Source of the DNA: Mycobacterium lepromatosis
GTDB lineage: Bacteria; Actinomycetota; Actinomycetes; Mycobacteriales; Mycobacteriaceae
Length of the DNA stretch: 64,000 nt
NCBI RefSeq assembly: GCF_000975265.2
Contig: NZ_CP083405.1
Coordinates: 1,364,001-1,428,000, forward strand
Direction: 5' to 3'
Under the pieces are notes generated by a model. That model saw nothing but the letters and a program-made list of their open reading frames with translations. It was not told where the DNA came from and did no database searches. The translations under genes were made by a program, and so were the position numbers. This document shows positions 42,085-51,617 of this stretch, piece after piece (within the stretch, counting starts at the first letter, position 1; each line of letters opens with the position of its first letter).

Positions 42085-42801
42085 TCGGCGATCATACGTT
42101 AGATGGGCTTTGCTGAGTTCGGTGCTCCGCAGGGGGTCGGTCTTCTGGCTGCACGAAGATCCGGGTGCTTGTCCGCAGATGCCAACCTAGGCATGGGTTT
42201 TACATGGAAGACCATGATATACGTCTGATCGAATTTAACCGGTTTGGGATTGACGCGTCGACACGCTCATCAATACCCAGCGATAGCTGCGTTCTCCGAC
42301 GACCGGCCCGGAAGCAATCAGCGGCGGTGTGATGGATTTCGTTTTGCTAGTCGCGCCGCTGCTGACAATGGGAGATAGTCCGCTGCGGGTGTGCGTTAGT
42401 TGGCTGGTCCAGGCGGCTCGGCCGGTAACGTCGCCCGCCCTCGACTCGTATGGTCTGCTCTCGCCGCAAGCAGACTGGCTTATCTTGGCTCGCCCTGAGT
42501 TCAATGTGATGTTTTCGACGACTTGTTGAGACCGGGAGCCACAAGCGGCTAGCCGTGCCATTCGTTGACGCCATCGCGTTCGTCTGCCATTGGGGCTTCG
42601 GGTTGGATGAGGTGAAAGTCCTAGTCCGCTGGTGGAACGGTGACCACGACCACGTCATTCCGTTTTTCCCATGGGGAGCATGTCGTTTCTTGGCTGTCTG
42701 ATGCCAAGTAAGTTTCACCCGCCGGGCGAAAGTCAGTTTGCTTGGTTTGGCCGCGGCGAGGAAATCCTGTCCACCTTGATGGCGATTTGGGATCGCGACT
42801 A
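42085..42801 (+). pseudogene. Alpha/beta hydrolase, internally deleted
   Basis: Relic like H37Rv Rv1191. Readable pieces: LGFAEFGAPQG near 42103, VFWLHEDPGA near 42140 (oxyanion region), HQYPAIAAFSDD near 42270, then directly GGVMDFVLLVAPLLTMGDSP near 42322, LARPEFNVMFSTT near 42487, DEVKVLVRWWNGDHDHVIPF near 42609 with an acid residue, and GEHVVSWLSDAK near 42672. It ends at a TAG at 42799. The expected segment with the nucleophile G-x-S-x-G between about 42300 and 42320 is absent, an internal deletion that destroys the active site. Confidence 0.7.
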
Positions 42802-42858
42802 GCGAGCGTGACTCGGTCTCGCAACTCGCTTGCACCACCCCCCGGGTAACCTGCTCAC

Positions 42859-44289
42859 GTGTTGTTGGCATCGCTGAATCCGTCCGTCGCTACCGCCACC
42901 GACATCGCTGACGCGGTATGTATTGACGGCGTTGTGCTGAGCCGCAGCGGCTTGGTTGGTGCCGCAACGTCGGTGGCTGAGCGTGTCGGAGGAGCACGCT
43001 TGGTTGCGGTGCTGGCCACGCCGACGGCATCGACTGTGTTAGCGATCACCGGTTGCTTGATTGCCGGTGTGCCGGTGGTCCCGGTGCCCGCGGATATCGG
43101 TGTGGTCGAACGCCGGCATATACTTGCCGATTCTGGGGCGCAGGCCTGGCTAGGTGCAGGGCCCAGTGCGGACTCGGGGCCGGACGGGTTGCCGCGTATC
43201 CCGGTTCGACTAGATGCTCGCTCTTGGAACCGCTACCCTGAGCCGTCACCTGATGCTGCCGCTATGGTTATCTACACCTCGGGCACTACTGGGCTGCCTA
43301 AGGGGGTACTGCTGAGCCGGCGAGCGATCGCCGTTGATTTGGACGCGCTTGCCCAGGCCTGGCAGTGGACGGCCGATGACGTTTTGGTACATGGATTGCC
43401 GCTGTTTCACGTGCACGGCCTTGTACTCGGTTTGCTTGGATCGCTTCGGATTGGAAATCGCTTTGTGCACACAGGCAAACCCACCCCGACCGCCTATGCT
43501 CAGGCTTGCTCGGAAGCCGGGGGATCGCTGTATTTCGGGGTTCCCACGGTATGGTCGCGACTGGTGGCAGACGAGGCAGTTGCCCGGGCGTTAAGACCCG
43601 CGCGGCTACTAGTGTCTGGGAGTGACTCATTGCCGGTGCCGGTGTTTGATCGGTTAGCGCACCTCACAGGTCATCGGCCCATCGAACGGTATGGCAGCAC
43701 GGAATCACTGATCACCCTGTCGACGTTGGAGTATGGCGAGCGCCGTGCGGGCTGGGTGGGTTTGCCGCTGGCAGGCGTGCAGACCAGGCTGGTCGATGAG
43801 GCCGGCGGTCCAGTGCCTTATGATGGGGAAACCGTTGGTAGACTTCAAGTTCGTAGTCCGACGATGTTTGACGGCTACCTGAATCGACCGGAAGCGACAG
43901 CCGCGGCGTTCGACGAGGACGGATGGTATCGTACAGGTGATATTGCGGTCGTGGACAGTGGTGGGATGCATCGCATTGTGGGCCGCGAGTCGGTTGACCT
44001 AATCAAATTGGGCGGATATCGGATAGGCGCAGGAGAAATCGAGACGGCGCTGCTCGGACATCCGGATGTGCAGGAAGCGGCAGTTGTCGGGCTGCCTGAT
44101 GAGGACTTGGGCCAACGGATCGTTGCATTCGTTGTAGGCTCGGCGGTACTGGGTGCCGATGAGCTGATTAACTATGTTGCTCAACAGCTTTCGATACATA
44201 AGCGGCCACGTGAAGTCCGCTTCGTGGATGCGCTGCCGCGCAACGCGATGGGCAAGGTCCTCAAGAAGCAGTTGCTCTCCGAGGGTTGA
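42859..44289 (+). CDS. fadD36: Fatty-acid-CoA ligase / acyl-AMP synthetase
   Basis: An intact 476-residue ANL-superfamily enzyme (H37Rv Rv1193) that activates a carboxylic acid as acyl-AMP and probably transfers it to CoA. GTG start at 42859. The AMP-binding P-loop YTSGTTGLPKGV is at about residues 138-149, YGSTESL near 277 (motif A5), GWYRTGDIAVVD near 355 (A7), and the A10 catalytic lysine in RNAMGKVLKKQ near 467. At under 480 residues it is short for the FadD family. It ends 22 bp before the convergent regulator gene. Confidence 0.95.
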   Translation: MLLASLNPSVATATDIADAVCIDGVVLSRSGLVGAATSVAERVGGARLVAVLATPTASTVLAITGCLIAGVPVVPVPADIGVVERRHILADSGAQAWLGAGPSADSGPDGLPRIPVRLDARSWNRYPEPSPDAAAMVIYTSGTTGLPKGVLLSRRAIAVDLDALAQAWQWTADDVLVHGLPLFHVHGLVLGLLGSLRIGNRFVHTGKPTPTAYAQACSEAGGSLYFGVPTVWSRLVADEAVARALRPARLLVSGSDSLPVPVFDRLAHLTGHRPIERYGSTESLITLSTLEYGERRAGWVGLPLAGVQTRLVDEAGGPVPYDGETVGRLQVRSPTMFDGYLNRPEATAAAFDEDGWYRTGDIAVVDSGGMHRIVGRESVDLIKLGGYRIGAGEIETALLGHPDVQEAAVVGLPDEDLGQRIVAFVVGSAVLGADELINYVAQQLSIHKRPREVRFVDALPRNAMGKVLKKQLLSEG

Positions 44290-44311
44290 CCGGCCCTATG
44301 GCAAGGAGCGG

Positions 44312-45577
44312 TTATGCTGGCACGCCATCGTTGCGACCGGCACGGGGGTTGGATGTGTTGGTTTGCTCGCCGCGCCACTGCAGAGCTTCAAGAGCGACGG
44401 CAATGTGGACGCTAGTGTGGTCGAGAGGCCGCGGTAGGAGTTTTTCAGCGGACTCAATCCTGCGCAGCAAGGTGTTACGGTGAGTAAACAAACGTTTCGC
44501 GGCACGAGAGGCGTTGCACTGTTCATTGATGAATGTTAATAACGTTTGCTGCAATGCCGGACTGGCTGATTCGAAATCTCCGAGCGTGCTAGTGATGAAT
44601 TCTTTTGCAGCTTCTGGATTTTGGGTGATCAACGAGACCAGTCGCACATCAGCAAAGAACGCGACCTGCTGGTGAGATTTCAGCCGGGCCAAGGTGCGTT
44701 GTGCGGTGAGAGCTTCCAGGTGGCTGCGCCGGAAGCCTTCGATTCCAGCTGCGCTAGTCCCGATGGCGACACGCGCCTTAGACAGGTTGAGCAGCGCCTT
44801 TTGCACCTCAGGGACATCCAGTGCGACCGCGTCGGCCAACCATACCCATCGGGCGGCGGCGCTTGCTACCATGATCAGTTGCTGCGTTGACCTGACGATG
44901 TGGCTAAATGCTTCAGCGGCCTGGTCGAGGTAGCCATGGTCGCCATCAAGGTCGTCGCTCCAAATCACGGCGGCGGTATGTGTTAGGTCGAGACGATAGC
45001 CCAAGCGCGTTTCGGCACGCTCCTGGGTGACTGGTGCACCCTCGAGAATCAGATCGACAACTTCCAGTCGTTCGGCGTGGGTGCTGCGGTTCAGTTCGTC
45101 GCGTTCCAGTTGCATGTGTGTGGCGATGGCCTCTAGCGTGGCCGCTACGTACTCGTTGATCGATTGCGCGGACACGTTGAGCATTTCGCGTAGTTCTTGA
45201 GGGTCGGAGGTGAGCGCGAACGCGATCTCCATCCACCGTCGCCAGGCTGTGTACTCCCCGACCCTATAAATGTCGAGCGCAAGAACGTCACGTCCGCGCC
45301 GTACCAGATCCCGCGCCATGGTCAGGGGCTCAGGGCCGAGATGAGCCGGTACCGGGGCGCCAGGGTCACGTAAATTGGCGGTAGCCCAGTGCACCAGATG
45401 GGCACGGCTGGCGCGCCGAACGACCTTGGCTAGGACCGGGTCATTGGCGATGGCGGGGTTGGCTGCGAAGGTAGCGCGATCAAGTTGGTCAATCCACTCC
45501 TGGCTAGGGTTGAGTGCGATCCGTGCCCCTTCACGGATCAACTCACGCACTCGTGGCGACGGGCGTTGCCTGGCCAT
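44312..45577 (-). CDS. PucR-type transcriptional regulator
   Basis: 421 residues from the ATG at 45577 (MARQRPSPRVRELIREG), the same length as H37Rv Rv1194c as remembered. Upstream in-frame codons to 45730 are not needed. The C-terminal HTH (PucR-type, HTH_30) lies at about residues 345-395: TLLTFINEQCNASRAAKRLF then THRNTLLRRIESAEKLL. The middle region is a GGDEF-like regulatory domain typical of CdaR/PucR proteins; no effector is known. It is divergent from the PE/PPE/Esx operon across a 456-bp gap that holds two matching inverted repeats. Confidence 0.9.
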   Translation of the reverse strand: MARQRPSPRVRELIREGARIALNPSQEWIDQLDRATFAANPAIANDPVLAKVVRRASRAHLVHWATANLRDPGAPVPAHLGPEPLTMARDLVRRGRDVLALDIYRVGEYTAWRRWMEIAFALTSDPQELREMLNVSAQSINEYVAATLEAIATHMQLERDELNRSTHAERLEVVDLILEGAPVTQERAETRLGYRLDLTHTAAVIWSDDLDGDHGYLDQAAEAFSHIVRSTQQLIMVASAAARWVWLADAVALDVPEVQKALLNLSKARVAIGTSAAGIEGFRRSHLEALTAQRTLARLKSHQQVAFFADVRLVSLITQNPEAAKEFITSTLGDFESASPALQQTLLTFINEQCNASRAAKRLFTHRNTLLRRIESAEKLLPRPLDHTSVHIAVALEALQWRGEQTNTSNPRAGRNDGVPA

Positions 45578-46033
45578 GGGCTCACTGTAGGGCCGATGTG
45601 TGCAGATTGACACCTTTTGGAGCGAGCCAAATGGGAATATTTCGCCCCTGAACCATCGCAGCGTAACTGTTGTTGTCGGCGTAAATATCTTTGTGCCCTC
45701 AAGAGCGTCGATGGTGGATAGCCAGAGCAAGTGGTCTGGGACACCAGAATTGTGTTGAGTTTAAGCCCGACCGATTGCTGGTTTAGTGTGCATTTTGCAC
45801 CTTCGTGTGGGAATAATTGGGAAGATTTCACCACCGGCCGGGACGATGGGTGCACTTTGCACCCTAGAGCCTTCTTGTTCGGGTGGTTTTAACCTGTTGC
45901 CGACGTTGCATAACGGTGATCATTGAGGCCAGTTCGCACCACCAAGCAGTCGAGAGGGAGAGCGCAGGTGAGCAGGTCGCTTGATCTTTCCTCGTGCAGT
46001 AGTCGAATTGTTTGAGTTTCGAGGAGGAACCGC
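45578..46033 (+). promoter_or_regulatory. Divergent control region of the regulator and PE operon
   Basis: 456 bp without a gene. Two near-identical palindromic 14-mers, GTGCATTTTGCACC at 45788-45801 and GTGCACTTTGCACC at 45850-45863, are spaced 62 bp start to start, about six helical turns. A weaker relative (GTGCAGATTGACACC, 45602-45616) lies next to the regulator start. They fit operators for the divergently encoded PucR-type protein. A strong ribosome binding site (GAGGAGG) precedes the PE start. Confidence 0.5.
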
Positions 46034-46333
46034 ATGCCTTTCTTCGTGAGTGCAGAGCCACAGGCCCTGAGCGCAGCAGCTAGCACCCTGCAGAGCCTCG
46101 GTGCTGCCACAACGGCAAGTAATGCCGCGGCGGCCACGACGACCACTGAAATTGCCCCCCCGGCTGCCGATGAGGTGTCATTAATGCTAGCAGCGTTTTT
46201 CAGTAGCCACGGGCAACAGTACCAGGCGCACGCCTCTCAGGGTGCGGCCGGTCATCAGGAGTTAGTCCAGAGCCTGTTGACGAGCTCGTCGGCGTATGCG
46301 AGCACCGAGGCCGTCAATCGCGAAAGTTTGTAG
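46034..46333 (+). CDS. PE-family protein
   Basis: An intact 99-residue PE protein (H37Rv Rv1195, PE13) consisting only of the PE domain. ATG at 46034 with GAGGAGG seven to thirteen bases upstream. The helical hairpin is typical: residues 1-30 start MPFFVSAEPQALSAAASTLQ. The conserved secretion signal Y-x-x-x-E is present near the C-terminus as Y-A-S-T-E. It should pair with the PPE protein encoded 55 bp downstream and be exported by a type VII system of the ESX-5 type. The usual third residue is S rather than F, a mild variant. Confidence 0.93.
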   Translation: MPFFVSAEPQALSAAASTLQSLGAATTASNAAAATTTTEIAPPAADEVSLMLAAFFSSHGQQYQAHASQGAAGHQELVQSLLTSSSAYASTEAVNRESL

Positions 46334-46388
46334 CGGACGTCGCTAGCTGCACACGAGTGGCTACCAGCGAGTACAAGGGAGCGATGAG

Positions 46389-47621
46389 ATGTTCGATTTC
46401 GCAGCGCTGCCGCCCGAAACCAACTCCACCCGGATGTATTTAGGCGCGGGCTCCGGCCCGATATTGGCCGCCGCCGCAGCCTGGACTGTTTTAGCCAAGG
46501 AGCTGACTGCGGCGGCGCAGGGGTTGCAGTCAGTGGTCGAAGCATTGCTGATGACATTTGTAGGTGAGTCGGCAGCGGCGCTGGCAGAGCGGGTCATACC
46601 ATATGGGGGGTGGCTGGGCCAGAACGCCGCAGGCGCCGAGCTGACCGCAACCCAGCTCATGGCAGCGGCGAGCGCCTACGAAACGGCTTTTACGACGACG
46701 GTGCCGCCGCTGCTGGTGTTCGCGAACCGCGCGCAGGTGTGCCTACTGATGATGACTAACATTTTCGGGCAAAACTCCCCCGCGATCGCGGCGAACGAGG
46801 CTGAATACGCCGAGATGTGGATCCAAGACGCGACAGCGATGGTGAGCTATCAGGCCTGCGCGATGGAGGCAGTGGGGGCGATGAAGGCATTTACGGCGGC
46901 GCCACAGATGGTCAGTGAGATCGCGCTAGCCCAAGAGGTTTCTGCGGCCGAGCAGGCAGTTGCCCAAGTCGCACTCGATCAGATGGCCGATGAGGAGGTG
47001 AACGCTATTTTATCCAGGACGGAGACGCTGCAACCGCAACTGGGCCAGCAGGTACAGGTAGGAGCCTCCATGCCACACGCTGTTCCTGACCCTTCGTCGG
47101 CTACCTCGGCGTCGTTGTGGGGTGGCTTTGCACAGCACTTGTCGCCCGTGAACGACCTCTGCTCGATGATCAACAACAATGCGGGAATGGTTAACACGAG
47201 CTTTTCACTGGTCAACGGCATGGGTTCGGTGATGAAGAGCTTCGCGCCGACGGCGACCAAGGCGGCAGAAAGCGCGGTTCAGACGATGGGAAGTGCTGCT
47301 GTACAGTCGGTAAGCCGCGGCTTGCTGAGTTCGAGCCCGGGTGGTCAGGTGACTGCTCGCTTGGGCCGTGCCGCGTCGATCGGCTTGTTGCGGGTGCCGG
47401 AATCTTGGACCGCGGCCAGCCAGCCGGTCACGCCGGCGGCGCGGGTATTGCCGCTAGCCAGTATGGCCGCCGGAGCCGAAAGCGAACCGGCTTCGCTGAT
47501 GGGGGGGTTACCGATGGCACCTATGGCCCCTATTGGAGGCGGCGGTACGGGCAGCGTCAACACTACGCTGCGCATTCAACCAAAAACCTTCGTGATGCCC
47601 CGCAACCCCGCAGGAGGATGA
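46389..47621 (+). CDS. PPE-family protein, PPE18-like (SVP subgroup)
   Basis: An intact 410-residue PPE protein (H37Rv Rv1196). ATG at 46389. The PPE motif is at residues 8-10 ([10 protein letters not shown]). The helical PPE domain runs to about residue 175 and should dimerise with the upstream PE protein. The C-terminal half is low-complexity and ends with the SVP-type element [20 protein letters not shown] near residue 325 and the C-terminal [10 protein letters not shown]. In M. tuberculosis, PPE18 modulates TLR2 signalling and is a vaccine antigen; the same role here is an inference. Confidence 0.93.
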   Translation: MFDFAALPPETNSTRMYLGAGSGPILAAAAAWTVLAKELTAAAQGLQSVVEALLMTFVGESAAALAERVIPYGGWLGQNAAGAELTATQLMAAASAYETAFTTTVPPLLVFANRAQVCLLMMTNIFGQNSPAIAANEAEYAEMWIQDATAMVSYQACAMEAVGAMKAFTAAPQMVSEIALAQEVSAAEQAVAQVALDQMADEEVNAILSRTETLQPQLGQQVQVGASMPHAVPDPSSATSASLWGGFAQHLSPVNDLCSMINNNAGMVNTSFSLVNGMGSVMKSFAPTATKAAESAVQTMGSAAVQSVSRGLLSSSPGGQVTARLGRAASIGLLRVPESWTAASQPVTPAARVLPLASMAAGAESEPASLMGGLPMAPMAPIGGGGTGSVNTTLRIQPKTFVMPRNPAGG

Positions 47622-47688
47622 GGAGAGAAGCTGCGGTTGTGACTGTTTCATCCACAACACCATGAAATCAACTGGAGGAGATAAAAGC

Positions 47689-47991
47689 ATGACAATTGCA
47701 CGTTTTATGACCGACCCACAGGCGATGCGGGACATGGCGCACAAATTTGACATGCACGCCCAGAACGTGCGAGACGAGTCCCACAAGATGTTCATGTCCT
47801 CGATGGACATCGCTGGTGCGGGCTGGAGTGGGACCGCCCAGTTGACCTCCCACGACACCATGGAGCAGATGAATCAAGCGTTTCGCAACATTGTGACCCG
47901 GCTGGAGGACGTGCGTGACCAGCTGGGTACCGCCGCCGATCGCTACGAGCACCAAGAAGAGACCTCGAAGCAGATCCTTTCTGGCAGCTAG
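47689..47991 (+). CDS. esxK: ESAT-6-like WXG100 protein EsxK
   Basis: 100 residues from the ATG at 47689, chosen because GGAGGAG lies eight bases upstream and [17 protein letters not shown] aligns with the QILSS family; an in-frame ATG at 47662 upstream lacks a ribosome binding site. The W-x-G turn is W-S-G in GAGWSGTAQ near residue 45. The C-terminal secretion motif Y-x-x-x-E is YEHQE. The tail KQILSGS corresponds to QILSS. H37Rv counterpart Rv1197. It forms a 1:1 dimer with EsxL and is a type VII secretion substrate. Confidence 0.93.
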   Translation: MTIARFMTDPQAMRDMAHKFDMHAQNVRDESHKMFMSSMDIAGAGWSGTAQLTSHDTMEQMNQAFRNIVTRLEDVRDQLGTAADRYEHQEETSKQILSGS

Positions 47992-48042
47992 TTTCGAAAA
48001 CTGCTGCTAATCAATAATTTCAATGCAGGAGGAGACAAAATA

Positions 48043-48330
48043 ATGGGAAACATTAACTACCAGTTTGGGGAGATCGACGCGCATGGTGCCACCATCCGCG
48101 CTCAAGCGGTTGCGTTGGAGGCCACCCACCAAGCCATTCTAGCCACTGTGCGGGACGCCGCTGAGTTTTGGGGCGGAAGCGGTTCGGTTGCCCACGAAAT
48201 GTTCATCGCCGACCTAGGTCGTAACTTCCAGATGATTTACGAGCAGGCCAACGCCCACGGCCAAAAGGTGCAACGCGCCAGCTCCTCCATGGCCGACACT
48301 GACCGCTCTGTCGGTTCTGTTTGGTCCTAA
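48043..48330 (+). CDS. esxL: ESAT-6-like WXG100 protein EsxL
   Basis: 95 residues, ATG at 48043 with AGGAGGAG upstream. It starts MGNINYQFGEIDAHGATIRA as in the Mtb9.9 group (H37Rv Rv1198). The W-x-G turn is in EFWGGSG near residue 45. It lies 51 bp after esxK in the same operon and is its dimer partner. Members of this group are strong T-cell antigens. No break is seen. Confidence 0.94.
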   Translation: MGNINYQFGEIDAHGATIRAQAVALEATHQAILATVRDAAEFWGGSGSVAHEMFIADLGRNFQMIYEQANAHGQKVQRASSSMADTDRSVGSVWS

Positions 48331-48525
48331 AACATAGGATTAACTATGAGCTGCTCGTTGTCAACGTCGACACCGGGCGGCTTTTGTTTCGGGACTGGAA
48401 CAGGACTTCTCAGCTGTGAGAGCGCTACTCTGGCCTATAGCCCGATCAAGTTGTACTTATAGGGGGTCTGCTGCGGTAAGGCCTGTCGGCTTGTCCGGTA
48501 GGAACAAGTTCATGAAGAGAACTAG
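48331..48525. other. Intergenic, no gene seen
   Basis: No coding frame. A short stretch 3' of esxL carries no clear T-tailed terminator. Confidence 0.4.
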
Positions 48526-49348
48526 ATGGATTTTCGGGGCGTTACTACACCATAGATACCATAGATCAACTCGGCGAAGATGTATTCCGGCCCGAGTGTG
48601 GGCTTAATGTTGGCCGCAGCCATGTGGTATGTTGCCTGGCTAAGTCTTACCGCTGTGCGGGCTAAATGAACTGGTATCCAGATCGCGACTGCGGCGAACG
48701 CTTATGATGATGCCACCGTATGATGTGCGCAGCCAACTTTGTTTCGGGTGTTGATCGAGACCAACATCGCCGGGAAAATGCCAATTGATAGCCGACGCCC
48801 ACGCGGTCTACAGCGAGATATGGGACGAGAGGACCGCTTGCCACGATGTAATAGCTACGTGGATGCCGTGACGGCCGTGGTGATGCCGTTTGATAGAGCG
48901 GTCGGAGATCGTCAACTAAGACTGGATTGGGCGAGCAAGGGCTATTCGGCGCCGCCGCGGCAGACGGGCGGAGGTCCAATCTGTCTCAGGGGATAAGGAA
49001 CACGCTACCGATGCTTAGCGACAACTTTGGCACGGTTGACTCAGTGTTTCCTATGGCTGATACGGCAAGCTCGATGTTGGCGGATGTCTTTCCCGCGGCT
49101 GAGGAGGGTTGTCAAAGATACGGTGCTAGTTGGTAGATGAGGCCGCCGCGTTGGAGCAGGTACTGGGCCAGATGGCTGATGTGGCCGGCGCGGCCAAAAG
49201 CGGGCCAGTCCAGCCGGTGGGGGTCGAGGGTCTGCCGGTCGGGCAGATGGCCTACTGTGCGGTCGGCGGCGGGGCCAGTAGTGCGCTGCGGACCCCGCTG
49301 CGCGCTTTCGTAATACCCAACCTCAGGCCGTCGGATTGTTCTACTTAG
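48526..49348 (+). pseudogene. PPE-family protein, broken
   Basis: A second PPE gene, dead. ATG at 48526 reads MDFRGVTTP; a repeated ACCATAGAT block near 48550 interrupts the expected P-P-E. Then come VGLMLAAAMWYVAWLSLTA-like sequence near 48610, QIATAANAYDDAT near 48680, and VVMPFDRAV near 48880, and the last 70 residues form a clean frame: LEQVLGQMADVAGAAKSGPV then SALRTPLRAFVIPNLRP, the typical SVP-type C-terminus. Several frameshifts and a large deletion in the middle. Probably a partner once used with the PE above. Confidence 0.7.
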
Positions 49349-49491
49349 GCTAAAGCCATAGGAGCGCAACATTTTTCGACCTCTGACTGTACTACAGTAG
49401 CATTCATCGCCGAACGGTTGGCCATTCGCTACCGTTACTGCGCTAAGCGCTGGCTGTACACTTCGTCGGTGTCAGCGGTGGAGTTCGGCGG

Positions 49492-50445
49492 TTAGTTAGT
49501 GTGCAAAGCCTCGTTGAGCGTGCTGCCCTTACCGTCACGGGCTACCACTTCGACCGCCCCCGTTACCGAATTGCGCCGGAACAGAAGGTTGCTAACGCCG
49601 GAGAGCTCACGAGCCTTAACCGATTTGCTGTCCGGAGTATTGACCTTGGTGCCGGCAGTGACATATAATCCGGCTTCAACGACGCAGTCGTCGCCCAGTG
49701 AGATACCCAGGCCTGAGTTGGCTCCGAGCAGACACCGCTTGCCTATGGAAATGACCTGTGTGCCACCGCCGGACAGGGTACCCATGATCGATGCTCCACC
49801 TCCGACGTCGGAGCCGTCGCCCACCACCACACCCGCTGAGATGCGACCCTCTACCATCGATGCGCCCAGGGTCCCGGCGTTGTAGTTGACAAAGCCCTCG
49901 TGCATCACGGTGGTGCCAGGCGCTAAGTGGGCGCCTAGTCGCACTCGGTCGGCGTTGGCGATGCGCACTCCGGTGGGGACGATATAGTCAACCATCCGGG
50001 GGAATTTGTCGACGCCATAGATGGTGACCGGTCCATGGCGACGCAGCCGTGCCCGGACGGTGTCGAAACCGTCGATTGCGCAGGGTCCTCTACTAGTCCA
50101 AATCACATTGGTCAATACCCCGAACAAGCCGTCGGCATTCAGTTCGTGCGGTGTCACCAACCGGTGTGACAGCAAATGTAACCGCAGGTAGGCGTCGTAA
50201 GCGTCGACGGCGACTTCGTCTAATGAGCCGATGACCGTACGGACCGCGATTGTCTCGGTGCCACGGTCGTCATCGCGGCCGATCAGTACGGCCAGCTCGT
50301 GGGGAACGTCGGACATTGCCAGTCGCGAAGTGGCGCTGGTGCCCGATTCGGTCAGTTTCGGTGCGGGAAACCAGGTGTCGAGGATCGATCCGTCGGCGGC
50401 CAGCGTCGCTAGCCCGATGCCAACCCCACCTGCAGTTTCTGTCAT
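49492..50445 (-). CDS. dapD: 2,3,4,5-tetrahydropyridine-2,6-dicarboxylate N-succinyltransferase
   Basis: An intact 317-residue enzyme (H37Rv Rv1201c) that succinylates tetrahydrodipicolinate in the succinylase branch of diaminopimelate and lysine synthesis. Start ATG at 50445 ([15 protein letters not shown]). An N-terminal domain is followed from about residue 160 by the left-handed beta-helix with hexapeptide repeats: [40 protein letters not shown], and [20 protein letters not shown]. It is divergent from dapE with only 53 bp between the start codons, so the promoters overlap. Essential for peptidoglycan. Confidence 0.96.
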   Translation of the reverse strand: MTETAGGVGIGLATLAADGSILDTWFPAPKLTESGTSATSRLAMSDVPHELAVLIGRDDDRGTETIAVRTVIGSLDEVAVDAYDAYLRLHLLSHRLVTPHELNADGLFGVLTNVIWTSRGPCAIDGFDTVRARLRRHGPVTIYGVDKFPRMVDYIVPTGVRIANADRVRLGAHLAPGTTVMHEGFVNYNAGTLGASMVEGRISAGVVVGDGSDVGGGASIMGTLSGGGTQVISIGKRCLLGANSGLGISLGDDCVVEAGLYVTAGTKVNTPDSKSVKARELSGVSNLLFRRNSVTGAVEVVARDGKGSTLNEALHTN

Positions 50446-50498
50446 GGTGGTCAGGTTACTTGCTCGGCTTGGAAGACGTCATCAGTATCCTGGGATGC

Positions 50499-51563
50499 GT
50501 GCTGAATTTGTGCGGTGACCCGGTCGAGCTTACCGCGGCGCTGGTCGACATCCCCAGTGAGTCGCGGGCCGAAGCACGCATCGCTGATGCTGTGGAGATT
50601 GCGCTGCGGTCCCAGACCGCCGGCTTTGAGATTGTTCGTAACGGCAACGCCGTGCTGGCGCGCACCTCGTTGCACCGGCCGGCACGGGTGCTGCTAGCCG
50701 GGCACCTAGATACCGTTCCGGTGGCCGGAAACCTGCCCAGCCGCTGCGAGAAGGACGTGCTGCATGGCTGTGGCACTGTGGACATGAAATCCGGTGATGC
50801 GGTTTTCCTGCACTTGGCGGCCACCATGGCCGAGCCGGTGCATGACTTGACGTTGATGTTCTACGACTGTGAAGAAATCGATTCTTCAGCAAATGGTTTG
50901 GTCCGTATCGAGCAGGAGCTGCCGGAGTGGCTCGCCGCCGATGTGGCCGTCCTGGGTGAGCCCACCGGCGGCTATATCGAGGCCGGCTGCCAGGGGACGC
51001 TGCGCGTCGTGATTAGTGCGGCTGGAACTCGTGCGCATGCCGCACGTTCTTGGTTGGGCGACAACGCAATCCACAAACTGGGTGCCGTGCTGGACCGGTT
51101 GTCCGCATATCGGGCGCGTACCGTCGACATCGATGGATGTGTCTACCGGGAAAGTCTATCTGCTGTGCGCGTCGAAGGTGGTGTGGCCGGAAATGTGATT
51201 CCCGATGCGGCCTCGGTGACAGTCAATTACCGCTTTGCCCCCGACCGTTCGGTAGCCGCGGCACTGCACCATGTGCACGACGTGTTCGATGGGCTCGACG
51301 TGCAGATCGAGCAGATCGACGCGGCGGCGGGCGCGCTGCCTGGCCTGTCGCAGCCGGCCGTCAAGGCCTTGGTCGAAGCCGCTAACGGTAAGGTCCGCGC
51401 GAAATACGGTTGGACGGATGTGTCGCGATTCGCCGCGCTAGGTGTCCCGGCGGTCAACTACGGCCCTGGTGATCCCAACCTGGCGCACCGGTACGATGAA
51501 CACGTGCCGGTCGTCCAAATCATCGCCGCTGTGGATATGTTGCGTCGATACCTCGGCGGCTGA
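50499..51563 (+). CDS. dapE: Succinyl-diaminopimelate desuccinylase
   Basis: An intact 354-residue M20-family zinc peptidase (H37Rv Rv1202) that removes succinate from N-succinyl-LL-diaminopimelate, downstream of DapD. The GTG at 50499 ([20 protein letters not shown]) gives the M. tuberculosis length; the frame is open further upstream to 50250 only because it overlaps dapD. Metal ligands: His in AGHLDTVP, Asp in [10 protein letters not shown], the Glu pair in DCEEID, Glu in GEPTGG, and a C-terminal His in NLAHRYDE. Divergent partner of dapD. Confidence 0.95.
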   Translation: MLNLCGDPVELTAALVDIPSESRAEARIADAVEIALRSQTAGFEIVRNGNAVLARTSLHRPARVLLAGHLDTVPVAGNLPSRCEKDVLHGCGTVDMKSGDAVFLHLAATMAEPVHDLTLMFYDCEEIDSSANGLVRIEQELPEWLAADVAVLGEPTGGYIEAGCQGTLRVVISAAGTRAHAARSWLGDNAIHKLGAVLDRLSAYRARTVDIDGCVYRESLSAVRVEGGVAGNVIPDAASVTVNYRFAPDRSVAAALHHVHDVFDGLDVQIEQIDAAAGALPGLSQPAVKALVEAANGKVRAKYGWTDVSRFAALGVPAVNYGPGDPNLAHRYDEHVPVVQIIAAVDMLRRYLGG

Positions 51564-51617
51564 CGTCTGGCCGTCCGTCACCGGCATCTGGTAACCGTTC
51601 GGATACTGCGACAGCAG

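Noticed and set aside
45578..45730. Longer start for the PucR-type regulator
   Set aside because: The extra residues show no conservation that I recall, and the ATG at 45577 gives the expected 421 residues.
50250..50498. In-frame upstream extension of dapE
   Set aside because: It overlaps the dapD coding region on the other strand, and the GTG at 50499 gives the known family length.
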